Positions 1 through 11,232 of a DNA stretch of 64,000 nucleotides are shown here, piece after piece. Both the position numbers and the translations under genes were made by a program. The notes beneath the pieces were generated by a model. It saw nothing but the letters and a program-made list of their open reading frames with translations, had not been told where the DNA came from and did no database searches. This DNA comes from Megaustenia siamemsis (lineage: Eukaryota; Mollusca; Gastropoda; Stylommatophora; Ariophantidae), in contig JAVIAB010000051.1 of assembly GCA_032433765.1 (NCBI GenBank), forward strand, positions 154,786,554 through 154,850,553, in the 5' to 3' direction. Within the stretch, counting starts at the first letter, position 1. Each line of letters starts with the position of its first letter.

Positions 1-268
1 AACAGTTTATGCCCGCGCTTGTAACATTTTTTCCTGGTCATCCGCCGCCGTAACAGGTACTGGAACGTGATTGCTGCTTAACATTACATTCTAACTTATT
101 TTCCTGACAAGACTTTCAACGCAGCAAAGATTGTGAACTATTTGATCACTTTTGCTAAAGTTTCACAAACAAACCACCATTAATAATCTAGCCTCTTTTT
201 TCCCCCCTCAAATAGATGTGTAACAAGTAAACTCTGCGCTACTTCATATCAAACAGCAGTCAGAGATA
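1..268. other. no recognisable feature
   Basis: AT-rich sequence with no ORF, repeat or transposon signature that I recognise. Confidence 0.5.
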
Positions 269-470
269 GATAAATAGACATAGCTACTAAAACAGATATA
301 ATAATGAGACACGGAGAATGACGAGCGAGAAGATAAATAGACATAGCTACTAAAACAGATATAATAATGAGACACGGAGAATGACGAGCGAGAAGATAAA
401 TAGACATAGCTACTAAAACAGGTATAATAATGAGACATGGAGAATGACGAGCGAGAAGATAAAAAGATTT
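269..470. repeat. 63-bp minisatellite, about 3 copies
   Basis: The block starting GATAAATAGACATAGC recurs at about 269, 332, 395 and 458, a strict 63-bp period. Because 63 is a multiple of 3, two antisense frames stay open across it. Those short ORFs are repeat artefacts rather than genes. Confidence 0.9.
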
Positions 471-969
471 ATTGAGTAACAATAAAGAAGTAAGCGCGGT
501 AACGAAGCCACGATTGTAGTTCTGTAAAAAAAAAATCTAACAAAAGATTGTTCAAAGCGTAAATCAATAGACACTGTCATACTCAATTCCTAAATGGACA
601 ACATATAATTAATCCGGCTGTAACTCAAATGTATATTTAAATTCTTGAATTAAATCTATAAAAATATAAAAGTGGAATGGTTGTTTCTAGCAATGTGATT
701 GATATACGTACAATAAACCTATATATGTACGTGTACGTTGTACACGTGTCCAGCAGTAACCGTCCTCACATTGAACAAATAAGCCTAACCCACAACTTAT
801 CACTGTCTGCATATTCATGAACATAATCATTTATATACTTCCTGACAGCCTAAACATTGGAATGACATTTGGAATGACGTGAGCACAAAAAGTGTTAAAT
901 AAACTCAACAAGAGAAATGTGCGAATTTGACCAATTCAATTTCTACAAAAACCTATACCCGCGAAAAAA
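471..969. other. no recognisable feature
   Basis: AT-rich intergenic-looking DNA. No repeat or transposon similarity is visible. Confidence 0.45.
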
Positions 970-1275
970 GCTAAAAAGACCAACGAGGAAATTTTCAAAG
1001 AAGCCAACACAAAAAGGAAGCTCCTAAGAAATATAAGAAAGAAACGATCAACATTTTTTCGAGCACATCATGAGATGTGGAAAGTTGGAATACTTGGTTA
1101 CAACGGACAAAATAGAAGGAAAGAGTGATCGCGGACGATAAAGAAAGAAAATACTGGATAGCTTGGTTTAATGACATGAAAATAGCCAACAACAGAACTG
1201 ATACGATGCACAGTAGATAGAAGATTATGGAAGAACATGATCGCCTACGCCAACCAGTACGGCACACGATGGTGA
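970..1275 (+). pseudogene. LINE 3' end relic (LINE-G/C-like)
   Basis: Conceptual translation across frameshifts gives the usual C-terminal tail of a non-LTR reverse transcriptase ORF: an RKLL-IRKKRS segment, then FF-EHIMRCGKLEYLVTT, KIEGKSDRG and a final RRLWKNMIAYANQYGT. This order (GHxMR, then GKIEG..GRG, then DRxxW) also occurs in better-preserved LINE ends in this window, for example at 49.4 kb and 17.7 kb. It is broken by frameshifts and stops and has no RT catalytic core. Confidence 0.7.
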
Positions 1276-1734
1276 TAACCATAAAGAAATATTCTCCAAG
1301 TAAAGCTGGTCTGTGAATCAACGCGCTACTGGACCCTCGTTATTTATTGTTTCGTTTTACACACACACACCATCAATCCACATTTTTCAAAAAAGTGGAA
1401 AATGTAAATCTTTATAACTGAAACATGTGCAGCACAAAAACCTATTGGAATTCCGGAAAGCAGATGGTGGTAATGTGAAGATAAAAGCGAGCACTTAACG
1501 AAAAGTTGACGGAAATTATAATGCAGATGTAGATCTATTCAAACAGTTTTAGGCCAACCAGGTTGACACAATGCAGGATGCTATTAAGATCTGAGCGTGC
1601 TTCACTACAATTCACACCCCGCCCCACTTCCTCCCCACCCACCCCCAAAAAATGTAGGTAAAGACCAAATAACAAACAATTTAATTTACTGTTTTTTTCT
1701 TTTTCGGGAAAAAATGATGCTTTCCAATAAAGAA
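1276..1734. other. no recognisable feature
   Basis: Contains only a short CA run near 1362 and a C-rich patch near 1617-1650. I see no coding signal. Confidence 0.45.
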
Positions 1735-2285
1735 GCATTTCAACATAAAATAAATGTGGAAATGAGTGAACAGAAGTTTCTAATTCGAAAAAAAATGTGG
1801 GCAGAGAGAATTTATCTTCTGTATGAGGGTGCTAAAAGAAAATCATACGCCAATTTATGCATGCTTCATAGACCACAGCAAACCTTTTAATTGAATGCAG
1901 CACGAGCAGCTTATAAAAGTGTGAAAGAGATACGCCTGGATGGTAAAGACACATGAATGATATGTAATTTATATTAGGAACAGACAGCAGTGATTTGATA
2001 CAGCAGTGTGAACTCTACCTACTCTAAATGTAAATAGAGAAGTTGTGGAGGCCTGGGATTTATTTCCGTCCTTTTTCAGCCAATACAAAGAGAGAATTTT
2101 CAAAGAGATCAGTGACTGGCAGGATTCAGTTTCAATGAAACAAAAATTATGAATCTCATACTTCCGGTGCTGTACCCAAGGCCAAATGTCCAGAAGATTA
2201 TTGGCAATTAGTTACAGACGTCAAGAAAGAACAGATTATGGGCTTGCAATAAATATTGCGAAGACTTTAATTAAAGTTGTCTAAG
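1735..2285 (+). pseudogene. decayed LINE reverse transcriptase domain
   Basis: Switching frames, the plus strand reads like the RT core of LINE-C. It shows MSEQKFLIRKKM (cf. EQQFGFRKNSGT in the 43-kb copy), a damaged FIDYxKAF region, KEIRLDGKDT, then M-ICNLYWEQTAVI, and near 2225-2260 a piece like NYGLAININ. The equivalent stretch of the 43-kb copy has RLICNLYWEQTAIIRY. The YADD-equivalent region near 2160 is scrambled. Several frameshifts and stops make this a dead copy, apparently much older than the other LINE-C fragments. Confidence 0.65.
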
Positions 2286-2329
2286 AGAAATTAGAAAAAA
2301 TTAAATTAGAAGAGAATTAATTAAAAAAT

Positions 2330-2630
2330 TAGAAGAGATAATAATCGAATAGCAAAGCAAGCCCTCATATGGGAAACAACAGGTAAAAGAAAAAGAGGAA
2401 GACCCAGGGAGACACTGAGAAGAACATTGATGAGAGAGGCAAGAGCAGCAGGAATCGGCTCCCTCAATGAGATAGAACTGCTTGCACAGAACAGAGACAG
2501 ATGGCGAGATTGATAAAATATCTTTAAAAGAAAACTGCTAGAACAAAAATTCATATAGGAGAAGGTGTATCTTGGTCTACGCCCTATGGGCCGGTTACGG
2601 CTCGAAAGGTCAATAGATAGAAGAGAAATT
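2330..2630 (+). mobile_element. LINE-A 3' end, 5'-truncated
   Basis: Nearly identical to the 3' end of the long LINE on the minus strand at 61.46-61.76 kb. It encodes NNRIAKQALIWETTGKRKRG through LLAQNRDRWRD and is followed by the same 3' UTR, including CCCTATGGGCCGGTTACGG and CTCGAAAGGTCAATAG. One T is missing in the GAGATTTGATAAA stretch, which removes the last residues. High identity to the 61-kb copy suggests a recent 5'-truncated insertion, typical of target-primed reverse transcription. Flanks rich in AGAAGAGA make the TSD ambiguous. Confidence 0.85.
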
Positions 2631-2789
2631 GCAAGCCAAAGCAAAATGAGGACAACGTGAAGAGCTCCACTAGCAGTTACCTGGGAGCCATTTATATAAC
2701 AAATAATATGTAAGACAACAAGTGACGGGTATAACAAGTGACGGATATAACACGTGACGCATATAACAAGTAACGGAACTTATGATACA

Positions 2790-3175
2790 GAAATAATAAG
2801 AATAGGGACTGCAATAAGCGCCTTTAAGGGCGTGAAACAACTTCTAAACAACAAACATAAGTGAACCTAAAATTAGAACAATGAAGTGTTATGTCTATTC
2901 AATATTGTTAGGTGGATCAGAAACTTGAATATGAAAAAACAATAGACAAGAAAACGGAGACCTTAAAGATGTGGATTTATGGAAGAATGGAAAGTTAGGT
3001 GGAGAAGACAAATAAAGTTGTGAAGCAAGTACAACTGAAGAAAGACATATTGGCACAATGTGGGTACGTCAAATAAGGTACTTTAGACAAGGTAACATAC
3101 AGTCATCTTAGAAGGGAAGCGCATAGAAAAAAGGAAACATAGATAAGGAAATATTCCAATAACTTAAAACATCAA
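2790..3175 (+). pseudogene. LINE-C 3' end relic
   Basis: Frame-switching translation gives the LINE-C thumb and C-terminal region: AFKGVKQLLNNKH, a damaged YGxETW (GGSETW), an ALKMWIYGRM-like stretch, then VRQIRYF and VILEGKRIEKRK. The same order is intact at 36.1-36.6 kb. Many indels and stops indicate an old fragment. Confidence 0.65.
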
Positions 3176-3694
3176 GAGATGAACTGAGAAAACAGTCACA
3201 GAGTGTACCATCGAGAGTAGTGTGTTTATGGGTGCGTGTGTGTGTGTGTATTTCATCAAAGATATATGTACTGGTTTGTACACAGTGTCCAACAGGTCAA
3301 GAACGGAAGGTATGGAAATGTAAAGATCTTTGCTAAGTAGCAGGGGGTTTACTACCGACTTACTGGTAGAGGAACATGTGGTGCCCTCTTTGGCATTGCA
3401 TGCAGCAGAAACAACAAACAACAGCTTGTGTAAACAAGTGCCATAATTCTGGCCAACCAGACATTCATAAACATTGTTTAGACGGGAACCTAAAGCACAG
3501 GTTCGATGCTCCTGAGGAGATTTAAAAATATTGGACAAAGTTAGCATTAGGGAGACGCCCACACAGATGTCTGGTTCTTGATGTCACGTGTTTACACAAG
3601 ACCTTCATTAGTTCCATTATATAGGAAATTAGTTCCTGACATTATAATAAGTAAACAAAAGTATAGGTTCCCTCCCGTGTTTTGCTGGTGGTAT
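3176..3694. other. no recognisable feature
   Basis: Holds a short GT run at 3236-3249. A 132-residue antisense reading frame (3164-3562) has no domain or composition I recognise and I do not call it a gene. Confidence 0.4.
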
Positions 3695-3930
3695 GGCGAA
3701 TATGGCGTTAGTGACCACATTTATCTATGACCACGGCATAGTTGTGTGTTATGTGGTCGGGTCACGCCAGGCCGCCTTTACTTCCAAGAAAAATGTGTGG
3801 TACCTATTTTTAGTGACTGGGTGAATCCCGGTTCCGAAAAATAAATCCGCCACTTCTGGGAATCGAACCCGGACACTTATGTCCACAAAGTAAACACACG
3901 AACAACTCAGCCATTGAGGCTTATATTATA
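3695..3930 (-). mobile_element. old, divergent tRNA-derived SINE
   Basis: On the minus strand there is a tRNA-like head with a B-box-like GGTTCGATTCC (3863-3880 region). It is followed by a body resembling the main SINE of this window: GGATTCACCCAGTC, GGTACC, AAGTAAAGGC and finally TGGCGTGACCCGACCACAT. The order matches the younger copies but with many substitutions and no clear TSD. I read it as an older subfamily. Confidence 0.6.
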
Positions 3931-4509
3931 AGAGATTAAGCATTAATGAAAACCAACAATAGATTAAAAATAAGTACACATGTAGCGTTCATAGCTTCAT
4001 GTCTGCTACAATATAAACAGAAATGAGAAAGTAGATAAGACTGACAAAAGGTGGAGATAGAAAGCGTATGAACTAAAAGCAAACAATTCAACAACGAGAT
4101 GAAAGCTGTAATCAGATACAGCATGAAGACAATGAATGGCATAGGAACGTTCAAAAGGATGATGTAACAGGGGTATAATGTTCCTTATCTAGGGAAAAAC
4201 GAGTCAAGATCTTCAGACCGAAAACTGATAACAGCTAACACTACGTCTATATATACACACTGAAAAAAAACAGGCATATGCACACGCTGAATAAACAGGC
4301 ATATGTACACACAGATAGACGATCATGTCAATGGCTGAAGTTGCATTTTACCACATTTCTGTAGATAAACTTTACTGAGACGTGAGAAGGCCGAGATAAC
4401 AACGTTAAGGAGAAATGTGCGTCCTTCTATAACAGTGAAAGAAGATAAATATAGAATTAAATAAAAATCATTTTAAAAGATAATTTTTAGTTTAAAAAGT
4501 GTTCTTGCG
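3931..4509. other. no recognisable feature
   Basis: AT-rich. Short duplicated pieces near 4260-4310 (ACAGGCATATG twice) only. The 72-residue antisense ORF at 3936-4154 is unsupported. Confidence 0.4.
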
Positions 4510-4710
4510 TTTCGGCCAGATGAACTAGTTATAAGATACACGAGGAACGAGCACGGCTGTTTCTACCAGATGAACTAGTTATAAGATACACGAGAAACGA
4601 GGACGGCTGTTTCGACCAGATGAACTAGTTATAAGATACACGAGGAACGAGCACGGCTGTTTCGACCAGATGAACTAGTTATACGGTACACGAGGAACGA
4701 GCACGGCTAA
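4510..4710. repeat. 50-bp minisatellite, 4 copies
   Basis: Units start with TTTCGGCCAGATGAACTAG at about 4510, 4560, 4610 and 4660 (50-bp period) and end GAACGAGCACGGCT. Copies differ by a few substitutions. Confidence 0.9.
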
Positions 4711-4714
4711 CATT

Positions 4715-4965
4715 TTAAATAATGTGTTTGTAGCCATTTGAGCAATGAAAAGATGTTAAACGATTTAAACATGAAAAAGAGCCGGCTTATAAACACCATT
4801 CTACAGTGGAAATTAAAATACTGTGCCACGATAAAAGACACAGCGGGATAGAAAGAACAATAATGGAAGGCGTGGTTCCTGGATGACGCATCGGGGGAGA
4901 CCAAGAAGAAGATGGTTTCAAGACATTGAGGAGACCTTGAACATAACAAGAGAAGAAGTTGGGGA
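4715..4965 (+). pseudogene. LINE-F C-terminal coding relic
   Basis: Translation gives ILKYCATIKDTAG, a damaged LERTIMEG-like segment, then GRPRRRWFQDIEETLNITRE followed by VGDLTRDRDSF. This is the usual C-terminal end of a LINE RT ORF (GHxxR..GRPRRRW..DxxxWR). A related fragment lies on the minus strand at 37.77-38.11 kb. The downstream 61-bp minisatellite begins inside this coding sequence. Confidence 0.7.
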
Positions 4966-5757
4966 TCTGACTAGGGACAGAGATTCTTTCCAAACGAGTT
5001 GTGGTGAATGCGACATTCTGTGGGAGATCTGGCTAGAGACAGAGATTCTTTCCAGACGAGTTGTGGTGAATGCGACATTCTGTGGGAGATTTGGCTAGAA
5101 ACAGAGATTCTTTCAGACGGGCTGTGGTGAATGCAGCGTTCTGTGGGAGATCTGGCTAGAGACGGAGATTCTTTCAGACGGGCTGTGGTGAATGCGACGT
5201 TCTGTGGGAGATCTGGCTAGAGGCGGAGATTCTTTCAGACGGGCTGTGGTGAATGCGACGTTCTGTGGGAGATCTGGCTAGAGACGGAGATTCTTTCAGA
5301 CGGGCTGGTGAATGCGACGTTCTGTGGGAGATCTGGCTAGAGACAGAGATTCTTTCAGACGGGCTGTGGTGAATGCGACGTTCTGTGGGAGATCTGGCTA
5401 GAGGCAGAGATTCTTTCAGACGGGCTGTGGTGAATGCGACGTTCTGTGGGAGATCTGGCTGGCTAGAGGCAGAGATTCTTTCAGACGGGCTGTGGTGAAT
5501 GCAACGTTCTGTGGGAGATATGGCTAGAGGCAGATTCTTTCAGACGGGCTGTGGTGAATGCAACGTTCTGTGGGAGATCTGACTGGTGACAGGGATTCTT
5601 TCAGACTGGCTGTGGTGAGTGCAACGTTCTGTGGAAGATCTGACTAGAGACAGAGATTCTTTCAGACGGGTTGTGGTGAATGCGACGTTCTGTGGTAGAT
5701 TTGGCTAGAGACAGAGATTCTGTCAGACGGGCTGTGGTGAATGTAACGTTCTACAAA
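4966..5757. repeat. 61-bp minisatellite derived from LINE-F, about 13 copies
   Basis: The unit contains GGAGATCTGGCTAGAGACAG, then TTCTTTCAGACGGG and GTGGTGAATGCGACGTTCTG. GGGAGAT recurs at 5022, 5084, 5145 and 5206, a period of 61-62 bp. One unit translates as GDLARDRDSFRRAVVNATFC, which is the LINE-F C-terminus, so the array is an amplified piece of that element. A single-copy version of the unit exists in the LINE-F fragment near 37.80-37.92 kb. Confidence 0.9.
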
Positions 5758-6250
5758 TGACACGTGACCTGATGATGGGCCATCAGACAGACTTGATATT
5801 AGTGGTCTCTGAGATTTGGAGGACAGGTGTCTTACACAGTCGCAAACTTTGGACAAGAGATCAGATATCACAACGAGACAAACAACTGTTTCACTAGAGA
5901 AGAGAGCAGGCATTGTAATGAGCAATACAAGTTTGTACTAGAGGACGCGGCAAGGAATGCCTTGCGCAGTGACCTCTGTCGTCCTTGTCACGTGACGTTC
6001 ATGAACACTAAAATAACCAAACATGGAGCACCAAGAGTAAACAAGTTCTCATTAAATGAAAACAAAAACACTGCACGATTTGGACAAACAGGCATTGTAC
6101 CTTTGGAATTATGACAAAAACAAACAGTGGATTAAGGCAGTGCATGTTTTTTGTTTAAAAACACTCAACAAGATAAGGGCTAGAATCTTAGAACTGAATT
6201 GTTGGATGACTCGCAAGAAATGTCTCAATATGGAACGTAACTGATTACTT
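5758..6250. other. unique sequence, no gene called
   Basis: Short ORFs exist (5827-6114 and others) but show no recognisable domain. Confidence 0.4.
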
Positions 6251-6440
6251 AACGCCTGATACAATCTCATATGTTCCTCCACCAAATCCCTTGGTCTCAA
6301 TACCCAAGATAACTCATTGCCTAACGAATGATACAATCTCATATGTTCCTCCTTGGTCTCAATGCCCAAGATAACTCATTACCTAACGAATGATACAATC
6401 TCATATGTTCCTCCTTGGTCTCAATGCTCAAGATACAACT
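6251..6440. repeat. 62-bp repeat, 3 copies
   Basis: GATACAATCTCATATGTTCC recurs at 6258, 6330 and 6392. The first unit has a 10-bp insertion (period 72, then 62). Confidence 0.85.
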
Positions 6441-6479
6441 TCTAACCAGCACTGAGCTCTAGTGGGTAAAGCTGAAAGT

Positions 6480-6735
6480 TGTGCTCAGTACAAAAACCGG
6501 CTGTAGGCATTTGTGGCTGTTTATATTCTCCCGACGACTAAAAGATTTCTATTTTGGTTCTTTTCGTCGTCCGCCCTTAAAAAGGACGTTAAGTGAACAC
6601 AAGTGCTTTGTGTTGTCATTTATCTACTGTTTTCTGCTAAGCACATCCGCCTCTCATCATGAACTTTTATGTACAGGGTTGTTAATGCCTTATCTCATAG
6701 CAACTTCTTTGTTTGTGATCAGTTGATCCCAATGG
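6480..6735 (+). repeat. dispersed repeat, relative of element Y (44.4 kb)
   Basis: In the same plus-strand order as 44.45-44.66 kb it contains GACTAAA, CGTCGTCCGCCCTTA, AAGGACGT, a TGTGTTGT segment, CACATCCG and TACAGGGTTGT. Similarity is clear but diverged. The tandem tail and TSD of the 44-kb copy are not visible here. It is probably a fragment of a short retroposon. Confidence 0.55.
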
Positions 6736-6918
6736 ATGTTTAGAATCTCCTTAAGACAGCCACCTTCGAAAAATGAAACAACAGATGGGACAAAATTCAC
6801 ATCTTTTATTTATTAAGAACCACAATCATGTTGGCGTTATGGTAAGACGAAATTAGATAAAAGAAGGTCGATAGGAACATAGCAAGAGGATGACGTGCTA
6901 GAGGTTTGATAACAGCAT

Positions 6919-9475
6919 CAAGGAACATAACCAATAACAACCTTTGAGAATATAGTAGCATTTCAAGACTTGAGGCAGTAACTTCAAGGAACATAACCAA
7001 TAGCAACCTTTGAGAATATAGTAGCAACCTTTGAGAATATAGCAGCAACCTTTGAGAATATAGTAGCCACCTTTGAGAATGTAGCAGCAACCTTTGAGAA
7101 TATAGTAGCAACCTTTGAGAATATAGCAGCAACCTTTGAGAATATAGTAGTCACCTTTGAGAATATAGCAGCAACCTTTGAGAATATAGCAGCAACCTTT
7201 GAGAATATAGTAGCCACCTTTGAGAATATAGCAGCAACCTTTGAGAATATAGTAGCCACCTTTGAGAATATAGCAGCAACCTTTGAGAATATAGTAGCAA
7301 CCTTTGAGAATATAGTAGCAACCTTTGAGAATGTAGCAGCAACCTTTGAGAATATAGTAGCATTTCAAGACTTGGGGCAGTAACTTCAAGGAACATAACC
7401 AATAGCAACCTTTGAGAATATAGTAGGAACCTTTGAGAACATAGCAGCAACCTTTGAGAACATAGTAGCAACCTTTGAGAATATAGTAGCAACCTTTGAG
7501 AATATAGCAGCAACCTTTGAGAATATAGTAGCAACCTTTGAGAATATAGCAGCAACCTTTGAGAATATAGCAGCAACCTTTGAGAATATAGCAGCAACCT
7601 TTGAGAATATAGTAGCAACCTTTGAGAATATAGCAGCAACCTTTGAGAATATAGCAGCAACCTTCGAGAATATAGCAGTAACCTTTGAGAATATAGCAGC
7701 AACCTTTGAGAATATAGCAGTAACCTTTGAGAATATAGTAGCAACCTTTGAGAATATAGCAGCAACCTTCGAGAATATAGCAGTAACCTTTGAGAATATA
7801 GCAGTAACCTTTGAGAATATAGCAGCAACCTTTGAGAATATAGCAGCAACCTTCGAGAATATAGCAGTAACCTTTGAGAATATAGCAGCAACTCTCGAGA
7901 ATATAGCAGCAACCTTTGAGAATATAGCAGTAACCTTTGAGAATATAGCAGCAACCTTTGAGAATATAGCAGCAACCTTCGAGAATATAGCAGTAACCTT
8001 TGAGAATATAGCAGTAACCTTTGAGAATATAGCAGCAACCTTCGAGAATATAGCAGCAACCTTTGAGAATATAGCAGTAACCTTTGAGAATATAGCAGCA
8101 ACCTTTGAGAATATAGCAGCAACCTTTGAGAATATAGCAGTAACCTTTGAGAATATAGCAGCAACCTTTGAGAATATAGCAGCAACCTTTGAGAATATAG
8201 CAGCAACCTTTGAGAATATAGCAGTAACCTTTGAGAATATAGCAGCAACCTTTGAGAATATAGCAGCAACCTTCGAGAATATAGCAGCAACCTTTGAGAA
8301 TATAGCAGTAACCTTTGAGAATATAGCAGCAACCTTTGAGAATATAGCAGCAACCTTTGAGAATATAGCAGTAACCTTTGAGAATATAGCAGCAACCTTT
8401 GAGAATATAGCAGCAACCTTCGAGAATATAGCAGTAACCTTTGAGAATATAGCAGCAACCTTTGAGAATATAGTAACAACCTTTGAGAATATAGTAACAA
8501 CCTTTGAGAATATCGTAGCAACCTTTGAGAATATAGCAGCAACCTTTGAGAATATAGTAGCAACCTTTGAGAATATAGCAGCAACCTTTGAGAATATAGC
8601 AGCAACCTTTGAGAATATAGTAACAACCTTTGAGAATATCGTAGCAACCTTTGAGAATATAGTAGCAACCTTTGAGAATATAGTAACAACCTTTGAGAAT
8701 ATCGTAGCAACCTTTGAGAATATAGCAGCAACCTTTGAGAATATAGTAACAACCTTTGAGAATATCGTAGCAACCTTTGAGAATATAGTAGCAACCTTTG
8801 AGAATATAGTAACAACCTTTGAGAATATAGCAGCAACCTTTGAGAATATAGTAACAAACTTTGAGAATATAGCAGCAACCTTTGAGAATATAGTAACAAC
8901 CTTTGAGAATATAGTAACAACCTTTGAGAATATAGTAACAACCTTTGAGATTATAGCAGCAACCTTTGAGAATATAGTAGCAACCTTTGACAATATAGCA
9001 GCAACCTTTGAGAATATAGTAACAACCTTTGAGAATATAGTAACAACCTTTGAGAATATAGTAACAACCTTTGAGAATATAGTAGCAACCTTTGAGAATA
9101 TAGCAGCAACCTTTGAGAATATAGTAGCAACCTTTGAGAATATAACAGCAACCTTTAAGAATATAGTAACAACCTTTGAGAATATAGTAACAACCTTTGA
9201 GAATATAGCAGCAACCTTTAAGAATATAGTAACAACCTTTGAGAATATAGTAACAACCTTTGAGAATATAGCAGCAACCTTTGAGAATATAGTAACAACC
9301 TTTGAGAATATAGTAACAACCTTTGAGAATATAGTAGCAACCTTTGAGAATATAGTAACAACCTTTGAGAATATAGTAGCAGTTCAAGACTTGGGGCAGT
9401 AACTACAAGGAACATAACCAATAGCAACCTTTGAGAATATAGTAACAGTTCAAGACTTGGGGCTGTAACATCAAG
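6919..9475. repeat. 21-bp minisatellite, over 110 copies
   Basis: The unit GCAACCTTTGAGAATATAGCA (21 bp) is repeated over about 2.5 kb. It is interrupted at 6958-7010, 7349-7405 and 9376-9430 by a non-repeat segment (TTCAAGACTTGGGGCAGTAA, then a piece with GGAACATAACC). Sub-blocks carry different variants: CAGTAACC and TTCGAG mixes in 7660-8460, ATCGTAGC and GTAACAAC in 8460-8960. All three antisense frames stay open (e.g. CYYILKG repeats). The 829-residue antisense ORF is an artefact of a 21-bp unit without antisense stops. Confidence 0.95.
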
Positions 9476-9985
9476 AGATGGATCAGTAACAACCATTGAA
9501 AGTGGTTGGTAAACTAATGTTCAATGTAGTCACAATGTAGCAGTGCGAAAAAGGTAAAAGAGAAGAAGTCCTGACGGTTTGAGTCAGGGAAAGGCATCTA
9601 ACACTGCTGTCTGATAGGCCCGTGAATGCGACATTACCTCACATGTCTCTCTACCAATATGTGAGTGTACCATTTCATTAATTCTGGAAATGCTGAAACC
9701 GCTCCGTCGAGAACAGATTTTTCCAACCAGTGCCCGGTCTTTAGAACACTTTACAAATAAGCAGAAAGTTGAGGGTAACAACGAGTTGTGTCCTTCGTTG
9801 ACCATGTCCACACGCTTTTTGAGCAGTTTAATAAGGGCATTCAAGATTTTACCATTCTTGGGCCAGTGCTTTGCTTCTATGCGAGTCCATTTTCTTCTAA
9901 AATCTACGTCACGGAAACTGCTTCGTCGATTGCAATGATGATTTTTTTCTCAACTGGAATGGAAGATCCGGACAATGAGATCATG
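9476..9985. other. unique sequence, no gene called
   Basis: Overlapping short ORFs on both strands (9584-9844 minus, 9690-9938 plus) have no recognised domain. Confidence 0.4.
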
Positions 9986-10167
9986 AACCACGATATTGAT
10001 GTCTAATCTGACGCATGGACATCAACCACGATATTGATGTCTAATCTGACGCATGGACATCAACCACGATATTGATGTCTAATCTGACGCATGGACATCA
10101 ACCACGATATTGATGTCTAATCTGACGCATGGACATCAACCACGATATTGATGTCTAATCTGACGCA
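9986..10167. repeat. 38-bp minisatellite, about 5 copies
   Basis: ACCACGATATTGATGTCTAA recurs every 38 bp from 9987 to about 10167, with near-perfect copies. Confidence 0.9.
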
Positions 10168-10241
10168 ACAAATGCTAGTTATTTTGAAACATATTTGACA
10201 ACAAGAAATTTCCGCCTTTGAAAAAAATATGTTTACAAGAT

Positions 10242-10786
10242 CTATCTATCTTTCGTTCGCCTGAAGTATTGTCTATATCAGCAATGTCGTTTCCTGTATG
10301 AATTTTACTGTCTTTTGCAATTCTTGCAGTGGCCCATATAGTTTTGTCTGTAGTGTTGTATCTATGGGCCAATGGATTTTCCTCAGTCTACTATATTCAG
10401 TGCAGTCTTGAAGTATGTGTTCAGCAGTCTGGGGTGCCTGTCCACATGTACAAGTAGTTGATGTGTCGATCTTGAATTTTCTATACATGTGACTATGGAG
10501 TCGATTGTGTCCTGTTCTTAGGCGTATAATGATAACTTGTTCATATCTATTCATATTATGAAAGGCATCCTGATTTAGGGCTTGTGGTCCTCTGATTGAT
10601 TTGATTATATGTTTCTTATGATGGTATGTAACTGGTGTATCTAGTTGTGTGCCTGTTGAACCTTCCTTTGCCAACTGATCTGCTTTCTCATTTCCTGCTA
10701 TTCCACAGTGAGACGGGATCCACTGCAGGGCAACCCTGTGGTGCTTGCAGAGTTCAGTCAATAAGATCTGCAGATGTGGTAATTTT
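10242..10786 (-). mobile_element. RNase H-bearing LINE, 5'-truncated, with TSD
   Basis: The minus-strand ORF (10273-10761, 162 aa) starts inside an RNase H domain: VALQWIPSHCGIAGNEKADQ, then LAKEG. It continues into the LINE C-terminal region with IIIRLRTGHNRLHSHMYRKF, a CTCG knuckle-like stretch, EHILQDC and LRKIHWP. This matches I/Nimb/Jockey-like elements that carry RNase H after RT. The 3' end runs into a GATA-type tail (10242-10255). A perfect 12-bp TSD, TGTTTACAAGAT, flanks it at 10230-10241 and 10787-10798. The insertion splits a hAT-like element whose 3' end follows. Confidence 0.88.
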
Positions 10787-10799
10787 TGTTTACAAGATA

Positions 10800-11224
10800 A
10801 GATTATGTTTCGTTGTGATAGAACCTGTGCGATTCGGTAATTTCAACAATGAACGTTATCAAGTCCCGAACAGATCTCGACTGACTGATTCACATCTTCG
10901 TAGAAGCTTGCGAGTAGGGACGTCATCAAACGTCCCAAACTTTCCAAATCTGGCAGAGAAAAATGCAACGACAGAAATAACATGAGTTCAGTGCAGTGTA
11001 ATGTTTTCCTTTTTTAATGCTTATTTTGCTGTTATCTTCAGAAGGTGTGTAATTTGTTGTTACTAAGATACAGTGCTTTATATTTATTTTACTTAGTGAA
11101 GGGACACATAATAACCGTACGACGAACAAAAGGATATGTTAACGATACGTTTGGAGATTTCTGCCCGTCATTCTTTGGAAAATGTGCAGTCCGCACGTGG
11201 GCACAAAAATGTTGAGAAGCCCTG
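10800..11224 (+). pseudogene. hAT transposase C-terminus and 3' terminal inverted repeat
   Basis: Plus-strand 10843-10984 encodes NERYQVPNRSRLTDSHLRRS, LRVGTSS and PNFPNLAEK before a stop. This is the end of the hAT dimerisation region, where SRLTDEHL..LRV..S..PN is typical. About 240 bp downstream, GTTGAGAAGCCCTG ends at 11224, which is the form of a hAT terminal inverted repeat (complement CAGGGCTTCTCAAC). The next 8 bases, GTCTAGAA, would be one copy of the 8-bp TSD. No matching 5' end is visible upstream, so this is a partial element, also cut by the LINE at 10242-10786. Confidence 0.72.
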
Positions 11225-11232
11225 GTCTAGAA

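Noticed and set aside
1597..1890. 97-residue plus-strand ORF as a gene
   Set aside because: Its C-terminal half is a frame of a decayed LINE-C RT, and the N-terminal half is low-complexity proline-rich sequence.
6898..9387. 829-residue antisense ORF of CYYILKG repeats
   Set aside because: It is a translation of a 21-bp minisatellite in which no antisense frame has a stop; other frames are equally open, and there is no start context or non-repeat domain.
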